52,517 nt of DNA from Paracoccus nototheniae (GTDB lineage: Bacteria > Pseudomonadota > Alphaproteobacteria > Rhodobacterales > Rhodobacteraceae). The notes beneath the pieces are model-generated. The model did no database searches. It saw only the letters and a list, made by a program, of their open reading frames with translations, and was not told the origin of the DNA. Where the stretch lies: assembly GCF_004335005.1 (NCBI RefSeq), contig NZ_RQRT01000024.1:1-52517 (forward strand). Reading direction: 5' to 3'. Below are positions 15,215 through 25,746 of the stretch, in pieces; within the stretch, counting starts at the first letter, position 1, and every line of letters starts with the position of its first letter. The translations under genes were made by a program, and so were the position numbers.

Positions 15215-16738
15215 ATGAACGGGGTGCGAACCACCAGCGGCAAGATGATTGATCCCTTTGGGCCCAAATTCCGCAAACTGCCCAAACGGGCCCTGAAGCG
15301 GCTTGGCGTCGTGGATGTGGGGTCGAACTCGATCCGTCTGGTCGTCTTTGACGGGGCGGCCCGCTCGCCTGCCTATTTCTACAATGAAAAGGTCATGGCG
15401 GGGCTGGGGCAGGACATGGCCCGCACCGGCAGGCTGAACCCCAAGGGGATCGATCGCGGCTTTTCCGCGCTGGCCCGCTTTGCAGCCTTGGCCCGCGCAA
15501 TGAAGATCGAGCCGCTGACCTGCGTGGCCACCGCCGCCGTACGAGAGGCCGAGGATGGACCCGATTTCCAGCGCCGGGTCGAAAAGGAAACCGGCCTGAA
15601 ACTGCATGTCATCGACGGCGAGGAAGAGGCGCGGCTGTCCGCCCAGGGGGTGCTGCTGGGCTGGCCCGATGCGCGCGGGCTGGTCTGCGACATCGGCGGC
15701 AACTCGATGGAGCTGGCCGAGGTGGCCGATGGCAAGGTCGGTCGGCGCGTGACCTCTCAGCTGGGGCCGTTCCGGTTGCAGCAGATCGCGCCAGATCAGC
15801 TGGCCGATCACATCGCGGGCGTGCTGCGGGGGTTGGCCGAACAGATCGGCACGGATCACGACCGCATCTATCTGGTCGGCGGATCATGGCGCGCCATTGC
15901 CCGGCTGGACATGGAGCGCAGCCAGTATCCGATGACGGTGCTGCATGAATATCGCATGACCCCGCAGGCGGTCAGCGACACGGTGGACTGGATCGGCCAG
16001 CACGACCTGAACGCCCTGCGCGCATCGGTCGGCATTTCTGCCTCGCGGATCGAGCTGGTGCCGCTGGCCTCGCAGGTGCTGTCGCAGATGATCGAGGTGT
16101 TCGCCCCCAAGGAACTGGCGGTGTCCAGCTATGGCATCCGCGAGGGCCTTTTGTATGAACATATGTCCACGACCCTGCGCCGGCGCGATCCGCTGATCGA
16201 GGCGGCGCGGTTTACCGAAAAGCAGATGGCCCGCCTGCCGGGTTTTGGCAAAAAGCTGTATCAGTTCCTGCTGCCGCTGTTTCCCGATCTGCCACCGGAA
16301 CGAGACCGGCTGATGCGCGCCGCCTGTTTGCTGCATGACACCGCATGGCGGGCGCATCCCGATTACCGGGCCGAGGCCTGTTTCGACAATGTCACCCGCG
16401 CGAACATGGCGGCGCTGAGCCATCCCGAACGCATCTATCTAGGGCTGGCGCTGCTGCACCGCTATCGCAACAGCCGCGCGCAGTCGCAGATGGAGCCGCT
16501 GTTCAAGCTGCTGGACGACGCGCAGATCCTCGAGGCCGAGGTGCTGGGCAAGGCGATGCGGTTCGGGGCAATGTTCGCGACCGACGACCCCTCGGATGCG
16601 GCCAGCCTGCGGTTGGTCGACGACAAGACGCTGGAGCTGCGCCTGACCCCCACCGGCCGTCAGCTGATGGGCGAGGTCGCGCTGTCGCGGTTCCAGTCGC
16701 TGTGCAAATCGATGGGGGTCGAAGGCACGCTGCGCTAG
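15215..16738 (+). CDS. ppx: Ppx/GppA exopolyphosphatase
   Basis: A 507-residue protein of the Ppx/GppA phosphatase family (ASKHA fold) with the phosphate-binding signature VDVGSNSIRLVVFDG near residues 33-47 and the second loop VCDIGGNSMEL near 165. The adenosine-like motif IYLVGGSWRAIAR lies near 220. The carboxy part (residues about 320-500) is the HD-like helical domain with HDTAW and the following histidines. It removes terminal phosphates from polyphosphate, or may hydrolyse pppGpp. It ends the perM-hda-ppk-ppx group and has its own strong terminator. Confidence 0.93.
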   Translation: MNGVRTTSGKMIDPFGPKFRKLPKRALKRLGVVDVGSNSIRLVVFDGAARSPAYFYNEKVMAGLGQDMARTGRLNPKGIDRGFSALARFAALARAMKIEPLTCVATAAVREAEDGPDFQRRVEKETGLKLHVIDGEEEARLSAQGVLLGWPDARGLVCDIGGNSMELAEVADGKVGRRVTSQLGPFRLQQIAPDQLADHIAGVLRGLAEQIGTDHDRIYLVGGSWRAIARLDMERSQYPMTVLHEYRMTPQAVSDTVDWIGQHDLNALRASVGISASRIELVPLASQVLSQMIEVFAPKELAVSSYGIREGLLYEHMSTTLRRRDPLIEAARFTEKQMARLPGFGKKLYQFLLPLFPDLPPERDRLMRAACLLHDTAWRAHPDYRAEACFDNVTRANMAALSHPERIYLGLALLHRYRNSRAQSQMEPLFKLLDDAQILEAEVLGKAMRFGAMFATDDPSDAASLRLVDDKTLELRLTPTGRQLMGEVALSRFQSLCKSMGVEGTLR

Positions 16739-16762
16739 CCCTCCATCCCGGCCATCACGACG

Positions 16763-16789
16763 AAGGGCGCCCGATCGGGCGCCCTTTTT
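16763..16789 (+). terminator. Rho-independent terminator of ppx
   Basis: Perfect inverted repeat AAGGGCGCCC-GATC-GGGCGCCCTT followed by TTT, 24 bases after the ppx stop. Almost the same sequence recurs at 16850-16878 for groEL. Confidence 0.9.
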
Positions 16790-16849
16790 CATGCCGGGGC
16801 CGCAGTCCATCAAGGGTCGGGGGCCTGATCATCATAACCGCGACCACAG

Positions 16850-16878
16850 AAAAAGGGCGCCCGGTGGGGCGCCCTTTT
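16850..16878 (-). terminator. Rho-independent terminator of groEL
   Basis: Stem AAAAGGGCGCCC/GGGCGCCCTTTT with a short loop; on the minus strand it is followed by T residues, about 30 bases after the groEL stop at 16911. The A/T flanks make it work from either side. Confidence 0.88.
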
Positions 16879-16910
16879 CCGTATCGAACCTGCAAGGGGC
16901 AGGGGGATGA

Positions 16911-18888
<1,978 letters not shown>

Positions 18889-18928
18889 GATAGAACACTC
18901 CGATATTTCAGGTTGCAGTGTTTCGTTG

Positions 18929-18955
18929 TTGGCACTCACCGACTGCGAGTGCCAA
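18929..18955 (-). promoter_or_regulatory. CIRCE operator (HrcA binding site)
   Basis: TTGGCACTC-N9-GAGTGCCAA is a perfect 9-bp inverted repeat with 9-base spacer, matching the CIRCE consensus TTAGCACTC-N9-GAGTGCTAA apart from one symmetric substitution in each arm. It lies at the expected transcription start, just downstream of the -10 box, so HrcA binding would block the operon. Confidence 0.95.
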
Positions 18956-18962
18956 TGGCGGT

Positions 18963-18991
18963 GAGATAGGCAAATCCCGCGCCGATGTCAA
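18963..18991 (-). promoter_or_regulatory. Sigma-70-type promoter of groES-groEL
   Basis: On the minus strand TTGACA (18991-18986) and TATCTC (18968-18963) are separated by 17 bases. The CIRCE operator begins 7 bases downstream, giving a standard heat-shock repression layout. Confidence 0.8.
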
Positions 18992-19078
18992 CAGCCCTGT
19001 CGGTGCCGGTGGGGTGGTTTCCACCGGCCCGGCATGGCACCCTGCAGGCCTTGTTGCCCCATAAGGATCTGATCCCTC

Positions 19079-20086
19079 ATGCGAATGACCATTGCCGCCG
19101 CCCTGTTTCTGCTGGCGGGCCAGCCGGTCTGGGCAGCCTGTCAGGGCCGGAACCTGTTCGACACCATGCCCCCCGAACGTGCCGCCGCCATCGATGCCGC
19201 GACCGAAGGCGTGCCCTTTCGTCGGGGTCTGCTGTGGCAGGCGAACAAGGGCGATCAGCGCATCACGCTGGCCGGAACCTATCATTTCGCCGATCCGCGC
19301 CATCAGGCCACGCTGGACCGGCTGGCGCCGCTGATCGCCAAGGCTGATGCGCTGTATGTCGAGGCCGGGCCGGACGAAGAGGCGCGTCTGTCGCAAGCCC
19401 TGACCGCCGATCCGACGCTGATGGTCGATCCCGACGGCCCGACGCTGATCGAGCGCTTGCCGGATGACGAATGGCAGGCGCTGGCAGAGGCCATGTCGGA
19501 TCGCGGCACGCCTGCGGTGATCGCGGCGCGGATGCGGCCATGGTATGTCGCGATGATGCTGGGCGTGTCGCCCTGCATGGCGCGCAGCATGGCCGAAACG
19601 GGCGAGGCCGGGGGGCTGGATCACCTGCTGGTGACCGAGGCCCGCGCCGCGGGCACGCCGGTCCGCGCGCTGGAACCCTGGGACACGATCTTTGGCCTGT
19701 TTCAGGGCCTGACCCCGCAAGAGGAACTGGACATGATTCGCGCCGGTCTGCCTGCGGCGGGCTATGCCGACGATTACGCGGTGACGCTGACCGACGCCTA
19801 TTTCGACGGTGATGTCTGGAAGATCTGGGAATTCGGACGGTTCGACGCCTATGCCAATTCCGGCCTGACCAAGGCGCAGGTCGACCGGCAGATGCAGCTG
19901 GCCCAGACCCGGCTGATGGACGGTCGCAACCGTGACTGGATCGCGCCCCTGACCCAAGGGGCCGAGGCTGCGGCGCGCCGGGGCAAGGGCATCGTGGCGG
20001 GCTTTGGCGCCCTGCACCTGCCCGGAGAGGCGGGGGTGCTGGCCCTGCTGGAACAGCAGGGCTTCACGATCCGTCCGCTGGACTAG
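19079..20086 (+). CDS. TraB/GumN family protein
   Basis: A 335-residue protein with a Sec signal peptide (MRMTIAAALFLLAGQPVWAA). The mature part opens with WQANKGDQRITLAGTYHFADPRH, the conserved GTxH motif of the TraB/GumN (ChaN/Tiki-like) fold, and contains LYVEAGPDEE and, near the end, GIVAGFGALHLPGEAGV, where the second conserved His lies. Members of this fold are proposed metal-dependent peptidases, but bacterial GumN-type proteins have no settled function. Signal peptide and motifs place it in the periplasm. It stands alone between groES (divergent) and the large membrane protein (convergent, 16 bases apart). Confidence 0.82.
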   Translation: MRMTIAAALFLLAGQPVWAACQGRNLFDTMPPERAAAIDAATEGVPFRRGLLWQANKGDQRITLAGTYHFADPRHQATLDRLAPLIAKADALYVEAGPDEEARLSQALTADPTLMVDPDGPTLIERLPDDEWQALAEAMSDRGTPAVIAARMRPWYVAMMLGVSPCMARSMAETGEAGGLDHLLVTEARAAGTPVRALEPWDTIFGLFQGLTPQEELDMIRAGLPAAGYADDYAVTLTDAYFDGDVWKIWEFGRFDAYANSGLTKAQVDRQMQLAQTRLMDGRNRDWIAPLTQGAEAAARRGKGIVAGFGALHLPGEAGVLALLEQQGFTIRPLD

Positions 20087-20101
20087 GGTCCGGACGGGCG
20101 C

Positions 20102-23100
20102 TTACTGCCCGTTCAGGACGCCCAAGGCATGGGCACGGCCCTGCTTTTGATAGGTGATGCGACTGTCGCCGATGGCGGTGATCGTGCCGCCATTGATCTT
20201 GTCGCCGATGCGCAGCGTCAGGACGCGCCCGTTCGACAACCGGACCAGCGCGCGGCTGGCCTGACCCGCCCCGATCGTGCCGATAATCTGGGTGCTGTTC
20301 AGCTGGATGCCCCCGGCGACGGTGGCCGAGGCGGCGGCATTGCCGATGGCATTGCGGGGCACGGCGGCGACCACCTCGGGTTCGGCATCGACCTCGGGCG
20401 GCTGATAGCGCTGGTTGCGGGCGGCGGCGGTGCGCGCCTCGGCCTCGGCCTGCGCACGGGCGCGGGCTTCGGCGGCGGCGCGGGCCTGCGCATCGGCGCG
20501 CGCATCGGCTGCGGCCTGCGACCGGGCGCGCGCCTCGGCCTGTGCCTGCAATTCGTCATCCTGACGCCGCTGCGCCGCCATGGCTGCCGCCTGCGCATCT
20601 GCGGCGGCCCTTGGGTCGGGCGCGGATGGCGCCAGCGCGGCGGCCATCGGCGCTGCGGTTGCCAGCATGGCGTTGGAAGCGGCGGAAACCGGTGCGGCGG
20701 CGGCCTGTGCGGCATTCCCGGCCCGGCGCCGAGGCGGAACCTGCGACGAGGTCAGCGCCGTCAGCGGCACCGCGCCTGGCGTGGCGGGGCTGGCACTGAT
20801 GGCCGAGGCGATGGCCTGTTCGACCGCCGCCCCCGACACGGCACGCGCTGCCGGGGCGCTGCCCGGGCGCACCGCCGGACGGGCAGACCGCTGGATTGCC
20901 CCCGAAGCCGACGCCACCGGGGCGGGCGCGGAGGCTGCGGGCGCGGCTGCGGGCGGCGCCGAGATCACCTCGTTTGCGATACTGGCCCGCGCGGCGGGAC
21001 GCGGACTGGATGGCGCAGTGCCCGCAGTAGCCTGCTGCGCGGCGCGCTGCGAAGGGGCGCCGACGGCCATCGGACGGCGGGTCGGGCGGGCATCGGCCAG
21101 TTGAAAGACCAGCCCGCGCTCTGCCTGCGACAAAGGCGCGTTTCCGGCCTGTGCGGTGCGCAGATCGCGCAGCTGGCGGGTGACCAGGGCACGCTCGACT
21201 GCGGTCAGACGGCGCGGCTGATCGGGTTCGGCGGCGCTGCCCTCTTCCAGGCTGGACAGGCTTTCGGGGCGCGATGGCGGGCGGGCCGCGTCGGGTGCCG
21301 GTGTCGTCTCCGCACGGGCAGGCGCCTCGGCGGGGGCGGCAGCCGGAGCCGCCGCTGCCGCAGGGGCCGTGCTGCTGGGGGCCGTGTTGGTGGGGGCCGT
21401 GCTGCCGGGGACAGGCCTGCTGGGGGCAGGCGGACGCTGCGCCGACGCCGCGCTGGTTGCCGGAGCGGCGGCCTGCGGGGCGCTTGCCGCCGGATCGCCT
21501 GCCGGGGCGGCGCTGGTTTGCGCCGCATTGGCCGGGGGCGTGCCCGTTGCGGGGGCTTGGGCCGTTGCCGGGGCCGCGCTGGCAGGCGCCGCCGCAGCGG
21601 GCCGGGACTGAGGCCGCGTGGCCCCCACCGGCGTGGCCGCAGGCTGGTTCTGAACTGCATAGGGCAGAGGGCTGTCGGGCACGTTGGGACGGCTGTCCGG
21701 CGCCGCAGGGGTCGCGGCGGCGGCAGGCGTCGCGCGCGGCGGCCGGGTCGAACCATCCACCCGTGCAGCAGGCGCTGCGGCGTTCTGCGTTGTCGAAGCC
21801 TGCGCAGGGGGCGTCGCTGCCGGTGCCGTGCCGGTCAGCAGACCCGATGCCGCCGTCGCGGCACCCTCGGCACCCTGGGGTGCCGCAGCGGCGCCTGTCG
21901 GTGCCAAAGCCTCGGCCAGCGCGCGGTCCAGCGCGTCAGGCTGCCCGGCAGGCGGGGTCACGCCATCCGCCGCCGTGGCGGGCCGCGCAGGCGGTGCCAC
22001 CCCGGTCACGCCGCCCGTGGACGGCACAGCAGCGCCCTCTGCCGCGATGCTGCCATCCGGTGCGGCATCGGTCGTCACGCCCTCCGCCGCCAAACCATCT
22101 GCCGCCAAACCGTCTGCTGGCAGGCCATTCGTCGTTGATCCATCACCAGCCAGCCCATCAACGGGCGCAACCGCGCCGGGCGCACCGTCGGCGATCAGGC
22201 TGTCGGTGGTCAGGCCGTCGGTGGTCAGGCTGTCAGTTGTCAGGCTGTCTGCGGGCGCGGTTTCCGGCATCGCCGGATCCGGCGCGGCGGCCGTGTCGGG
22301 CAGATCGATTGGTGCTGCCGCCGGGGGCGTGGTCTGGGGCAGGGCGGTCTCTGCCGGGGTCTCGGTGACCTGCACAGGGTCGGTCGCGGCCACAGGCGCG
22401 TCCGTTGCTGGCGCGTCAGCCACCGGAACCTCGTCCGAAGGCTGTCCCAGAAACAGCAGCGCCACCACCAGCAGCAAGGCCAGACCGCCCACCATCACCG
22501 GCAAGCGTCCCGGGTCCAGCCCGCGCAGCCGCGCGATGACGCCGCGTGCCGGATCCTCATCCACCCCGGGCGCCGCATCGCGTTCGGCCCGCGCGGCGGC
22601 GGCGCGGTGATGAACCGCCTCGGCGCGTGGCGACAGGCGCTGCGCGGTCAGCGGGCCCGCCTGCCCATGCCGGATCACGGCGGCGGCGCTGGCCGCCGTG
22701 GCTGCGTCGGTACTGGCCGGATCGGAACCCGCGGTGCTGTCGGGGGTCTCATCGGCAATAACCGCGTTGGCGTCGCTGCCCTGCATTGCGGCCTTCGTCC
22801 CGCCCATGACCGGCTCGGCGATCACGACATGGGGAACGATGCGCGACACGGGCGCCATGACCCCGGCACCCGGGGCAGGGGTCGCGCCATCACCCTCGAT
22901 CACCGGGGCGGTGATGCGCGCCTGAAGAAGATCCGGCGCGCTGAAGGGCCTGCGGTCGAACTGTTCCTGCGCCAGCCGGGTCGGGCCGAAATCGGGCTGG
23001 CCGTCGAACCGCTCATCCCCCGGTCGCGCCTGAAAGCCCGACGGGCGGAACCCCTGCGCGCGGGCGAATTCCTCGGCCTCGTCCAGCGTGCGGCGGGCGA

Positions 23101-23479
23101 CGGCGGCAACCCGCAGCGTCTCGATGTCGCCATTGGCGGCGGGGCACCAGTCAAAGGCCAGCTCATCGGCGCGATAGGGCGACGCGGCCTCCAGCGCCCG
23201 GGCGATGGTCGCGGCGGTGTCCGACCCAAAGGGCACGGTCAGCACCGTGTACAGGATCTGGTCGTCGGGGATCACCAGCACCGTGTCCAGTTCCCCGGCA
23301 CGGCCCCCGGCCTCCTTGCGCAGGGCGTTCAGCTGGGATGCCAGATCGCCCCCGGCAAAGCGCGCCTGCCCAAGCGGCTGCCATTCAGGGCCGTCCCGGC
23401 ATTCCAGTTTCACGGCCTCCTGGGTGAAGCTCATGGCGAATTCAGGGGACGCGGCATGCTGGTTCATGGATGTGTTCAC
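20102..23479 (-). CDS. Very large Ala/Pro-rich membrane protein with PilM/GspL-like and PilP/GspC-like ends
   Basis: 1125 residues. Residues about 15-165 (from FTQEAVKLECRDG through VLVIPDDQILYTVLTVPFG and LRVAAVARRTLDEAEEFA) resemble the cytoplasmic actin-like domain of PilM/GspL proteins. A variable stretch leads to one transmembrane helix at about 325-345 (LPVMVGGLALLLVVALLFLG). Then comes a 600-residue Ala/Pro/Thr-rich region with tandem repeats and a helical Ala/Arg/Gln-rich segment (about 960-1030, RARSQAAADARADAQARA). The end (GTIGAGQASRALVRLSNGRV, LRIGDKINGGTITAIGDS) looks like a PilP/GspC homology-region domain. The start may be GTG at 23479 or ATG at 23467 or 23434. No secretion or pilus genes are nearby. 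Some Rhodobacteraceae homologs may be mislabelled IF-2-like because of composition. Confidence 0.7.
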   Translation of the reverse strand: MNTSMNQHAASPEFAMSFTQEAVKLECRDGPEWQPLGQARFAGGDLASQLNALRKEAGGRAGELDTVLVIPDDQILYTVLTVPFGSDTAATIARALEAASPYRADELAFDWCPAANGDIETLRVAAVARRTLDEAEEFARAQGFRPSGFQARPGDERFDGQPDFGPTRLAQEQFDRRPFSAPDLLQARITAPVIEGDGATPAPGAGVMAPVSRIVPHVVIAEPVMGGTKAAMQGSDANAVIADETPDSTAGSDPASTDAATAASAAAVIRHGQAGPLTAQRLSPRAEAVHHRAAAARAERDAAPGVDEDPARGVIARLRGLDPGRLPVMVGGLALLLVVALLFLGQPSDEVPVADAPATDAPVAATDPVQVTETPAETALPQTTPPAAAPIDLPDTAAAPDPAMPETAPADSLTTDSLTTDGLTTDSLIADGAPGAVAPVDGLAGDGSTTNGLPADGLAADGLAAEGVTTDAAPDGSIAAEGAAVPSTGGVTGVAPPARPATAADGVTPPAGQPDALDRALAEALAPTGAAAAPQGAEGAATAASGLLTGTAPAATPPAQASTTQNAAAPAARVDGSTRPPRATPAAAATPAAPDSRPNVPDSPLPYAVQNQPAATPVGATRPQSRPAAAAPASAAPATAQAPATGTPPANAAQTSAAPAGDPAASAPQAAAPATSAASAQRPPAPSRPVPGSTAPTNTAPSSTAPAAAAAPAAAPAEAPARAETTPAPDAARPPSRPESLSSLEEGSAAEPDQPRRLTAVERALVTRQLRDLRTAQAGNAPLSQAERGLVFQLADARPTRRPMAVGAPSQRAAQQATAGTAPSSPRPAARASIANEVISAPPAAAPAASAPAPVASASGAIQRSARPAVRPGSAPAARAVSGAAVEQAIASAISASPATPGAVPLTALTSSQVPPRRRAGNAAQAAAAPVSAASNAMLATAAPMAAALAPSAPDPRAAADAQAAAMAAQRRQDDELQAQAEARARSQAAADARADAQARAAAEARARAQAEAEARTAAARNQRYQPPEVDAEPEVVAAVPRNAIGNAAASATVAGGIQLNSTQIIGTIGAGQASRALVRLSNGRVLTLRIGDKINGGTITAIGDSRITYQKQGRAHALGVLNGQ
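22196..22255 (-). repeat. 15-bp tandem repeats inside the large membrane protein gene
   Basis: Four successive 15-bp units of the form CAGGCTGTCGGTGGT encode LTTDSLTTDGLTTDSL on the minus strand. A second set of units (GCCGCCAAACCATCT type) lies at 22087-22131 and a third around 21361-21430. In-frame repeat units suggest length variation by slippage. Confidence 0.7.
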
Positions 23480-23671
23480 TGCTCGGTTTGCATGGCGCGA
23501 TGCGTGCGCGCGATGTCGTTGGCCTTGCCTTTCTCTCTACCGCAAATTGTGGAGTGTTGAAAGAAGAACTGCCACATCTGTGATCGCAATTGCGGCAAAA
23601 AGGGATGGGAAGTCCGATCTGCGCAAGGCATCAACGGTCCCAGCAGACCGCATGATCAGAAAGGATCCCCG

Positions 23672-24625
23672 ATGCAGCCGATCTTCCGTGTCCCGCAGGC
23701 CCGTCGCCTGGCGCTTGGCGCCGCCCTGGCCGCGCTGACCGCCGTCCCGGCCTTTGCCGCACCCCTGGCCTGCGGCCCCGCCGGCCCCTCGCGCCTGACC
23801 GTCACCGGCGATGGGCAGTCGCGCACCGCCCCCGACATGGCCAGCGTCCAGCTGGGCGTGACCACTCAGGCCGACAGCGCGGCTGAGGCGATGTCGCTTA
23901 ACAGCGACCAGCAGCGCGCCGTGATCGATGCCCTGACCGGTGCGGGCATCGACGAGGCCCAGATCCAGACCTTGGGGCTGAACCTGAACCCGCTGATGCA
24001 ATATGGCGAAAATCAGGCCCCCACCGTGACCGGCTATCAGGCCACCAACATGGTGACGGTCCGCGTCGCCGATCTGGCCCGCTTGGGCGAGGTTCTGGAC
24101 GCCATCGTCGGCGCCGGGGCCAATGAAATCAACGGCATCACCTTCACCCGCGAAGACGGCGCCTCGTCGCAGGACGATGCCCGTCGCGACGCGGTCACCG
24201 ACGCGCGCCGCAAGGCCGAATTGCTGGCCGAGGCCGCAGGCGTCGATCTGGGCCCGATCCTGACGCTGCGCGACGTGCAGACCGGCGGCGGCGGCCCCCG
24301 CCCGATGATGCGGATGGAGGCCGCGATGGCCGACAGCGTCCCCGTCCAGCCCGGCGAGGTCGAGATGTCCGCCCAGGTCGAGATCGAGTTCGCCCTGACC
24401 GGCGACGGCGCCTGCGCCCCGATGCCCCCGCGCGGCCCGCATCACGGCGCCGGTCACGGCTCGGATCATGGCCCCGCAGGCGGCCCTGATGGCGCCCCTG
24501 TCCATCCGCCGATGCAGGGCGACGGCGCCCCTGCGCCCGACGAACCCATTGTGCCCGGCATCGTCGATCCGCTGCCCGAAGCCCCGGCCAACGAAGACCC
24601 GGCCAACGAAGCCCCGGCCAACTGA
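23672..24625 (+). CDS. SIMPL (DUF541) domain periplasmic protein
   Basis: A 317-residue protein. Residues 1-30 form a Sec signal peptide (MQPIFRVPQARRLALGAALA, cleavage after FAA). The SIMPL domain covers about residues 38-245: RLTVTGDGQSRTAPDMASVQLGV at its start, the conserved GYQATNMVTVRVADL in the middle and EVEMSAQVEIEFALTG at the end. The tail is His/Gly/Pro-rich (HHGAGHGSDHG) and ends in the repeat PANEDPANEAPAN. Proteins of this family form oligomeric periplasmic or outer-membrane-associated assemblies and often protect against oxidative or envelope stress; here this is inference. Divergent from the large membrane protein. Confidence 0.88.
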   Translation: MQPIFRVPQARRLALGAALAALTAVPAFAAPLACGPAGPSRLTVTGDGQSRTAPDMASVQLGVTTQADSAAEAMSLNSDQQRAVIDALTGAGIDEAQIQTLGLNLNPLMQYGENQAPTVTGYQATNMVTVRVADLARLGEVLDAIVGAGANEINGITFTREDGASSQDDARRDAVTDARRKAELLAEAAGVDLGPILTLRDVQTGGGGPRPMMRMEAAMADSVPVQPGEVEMSAQVEIEFALTGDGACAPMPPRGPHHGAGHGSDHGPAGGPDGAPVHPPMQGDGAPAPDEPIVPGIVDPLPEAPANEDPANEAPAN

Positions 24626-24675
24626 CCCCTCTCGGGTGCGGGGCCAGACACGGCTCCGCACCTGTTCATCTTGGC

Positions 24676-24720
24676 AAAAATATCCCGGGGGAGTCCGCAG
24701 GACGGGGGCAGCGCCCCCCT
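24676..24720. repeat. Intergenic repeat AAAAATATCCCG plus GC hairpin, copy 1
   Basis: AAAAATATCCCG (24676-24687) followed by a G run and then a hairpin GGGGGC-AGC-GCCCCC (24704-24718). The 12-mer recurs at 27464-27475. Both copies lie between convergent genes, so the element probably acts as a two-way terminator. Related sequences are a familiar intergenic motif in Rhodobacteraceae (from memory, not checked). Confidence 0.55.
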
Positions 24721-24730
24721 CCCATGCGCC

Positions 24731-25573
24731 TCACCGGCCCTGACGCCGCGCCATGAATGCCAGCTTTTCGAACAAGGACACATCCTGTTCGTTCTTCAGC
24801 AGCGCCCCATGCAGGCGTGGCAGCATCGTCGCTGGATCGCGGGCCAGATCCTCGGGCGTCAGATCCTCGGCCAGAATCAGCTTCAGCCAATCCAGAAACT
24901 CGCTGGTCGAGGGTTTTTTCTTCAGACCCGGCACCGCGCGCAGCTCCATGAACTGCGTCAGCGCGGCATCCAGCAGCGCGGGCTTCAACCCCGGATGATG
25001 CACCGCGACGATGGCCCGCAGCGTCTCGGCATCGGGAAACCGGATATAATGGAAAAAGCAGCGACGCAGGAACGCATCCGGCAGCTCTTTTTCGTTGTTC
25101 GAGGTGATGATGACCACGGGCCGGTGCAGGGCGGCGACCGTCTCGCCGGTCTCGTAGACATGGAACTCCATCCGGTCCAGCTCCTGCAGCAGGTCGTTGG
25201 GGAATTCGATATCGGCCTTGTCCACCTCGTCGATCAGCAGGACAACCCGTTCGGGCGCCGCAAAGGCCTGCCACAGCTTGCCCCGGCGGATATAGTTGCC
25301 CACATCCTGCACCCGCGCATCGCCCAGCTGGCTGTCGCGCAACCGGCTGACCGCATCATATTCATACAGCCCCTGCTGCGCCCGCGTCGTGGATTTGACG
25401 TGCCATTCGATGATCGGCATGCCCAGACTGGCGGCCACCTGCCGTGCCAGCTCGGTCTTGCCGGTGCCGGGCTCGCCCTTGACCAGCAGCGGGCGCTGCA
25501 AGGTCACGGCGGCATTCACCGCCAGCGCCAGATCGGGGGGGGCGACATAGCGGTCGGTCCCGGTAAACTGCAT
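24731..25573 (-). CDS. MoxR-type AAA+ ATPase
   Basis: A 280-residue AAA+ ATPase of the MoxR/CoxD-like type. The Walker A loop GEPGTGKTEL is at about residues 33-42, Walker B VVLLIDEVDKADIEF at about 111-125, and sensor 1 is in VVIITSNNEKELPDAFLRRC. The ATG at 25573 has AGGAGA 8 bases upstream; the longer frame to 25627 is unnecessary. These ATPases usually act with a von Willebrand factor A protein to insert cofactors or remodel protein complexes. The next gene downstream is convergent and unrelated, so the partner is not adjacent here. It diverges from dksA. Confidence 0.88.
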   Translation of the reverse strand: MQFTGTDRYVAPPDLALAVNAAVTLQRPLLVKGEPGTGKTELARQVAASLGMPIIEWHVKSTTRAQQGLYEYDAVSRLRDSQLGDARVQDVGNYIRRGKLWQAFAAPERVVLLIDEVDKADIEFPNDLLQELDRMEFHVYETGETVAALHRPVVIITSNNEKELPDAFLRRCFFHYIRFPDAETLRAIVAVHHPGLKPALLDAALTQFMELRAVPGLKKKPSTSEFLDWLKLILAEDLTPEDLARDPATMLPRLHGALLKNEQDVSLFEKLAFMARRQGR

Positions 25574-25746
25574 CTGAACTCTCCTTCCGGCGGAATGACT
25601 TGGCGGCAACCGCCTGCGCATCTGCAACGATCTGCATCTTGTGCAGCATTAGCGCGCGCATCCCTAGTGACAAGCAGCACGCCATACTTTATGGGGGCGC
25701 GCAAGGTGCCGGTAAATTAGCTCCGCCCGGCGCCGCCGGAGGACGT

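Noticed and set aside
20129..22138. 669-codon open frame opposite the large Ala/Pro-rich protein
   Set aside because: Arg/Gly-rich antisense shadow produced by the repetitive GC-rich gene on the other strand; no ribosome site or family resemblance.
21361..22260. Possible CRISPR-like array
   Set aside because: The units are contiguous 15-bp coding repeats with no spacers; they encode a low-complexity peptide.
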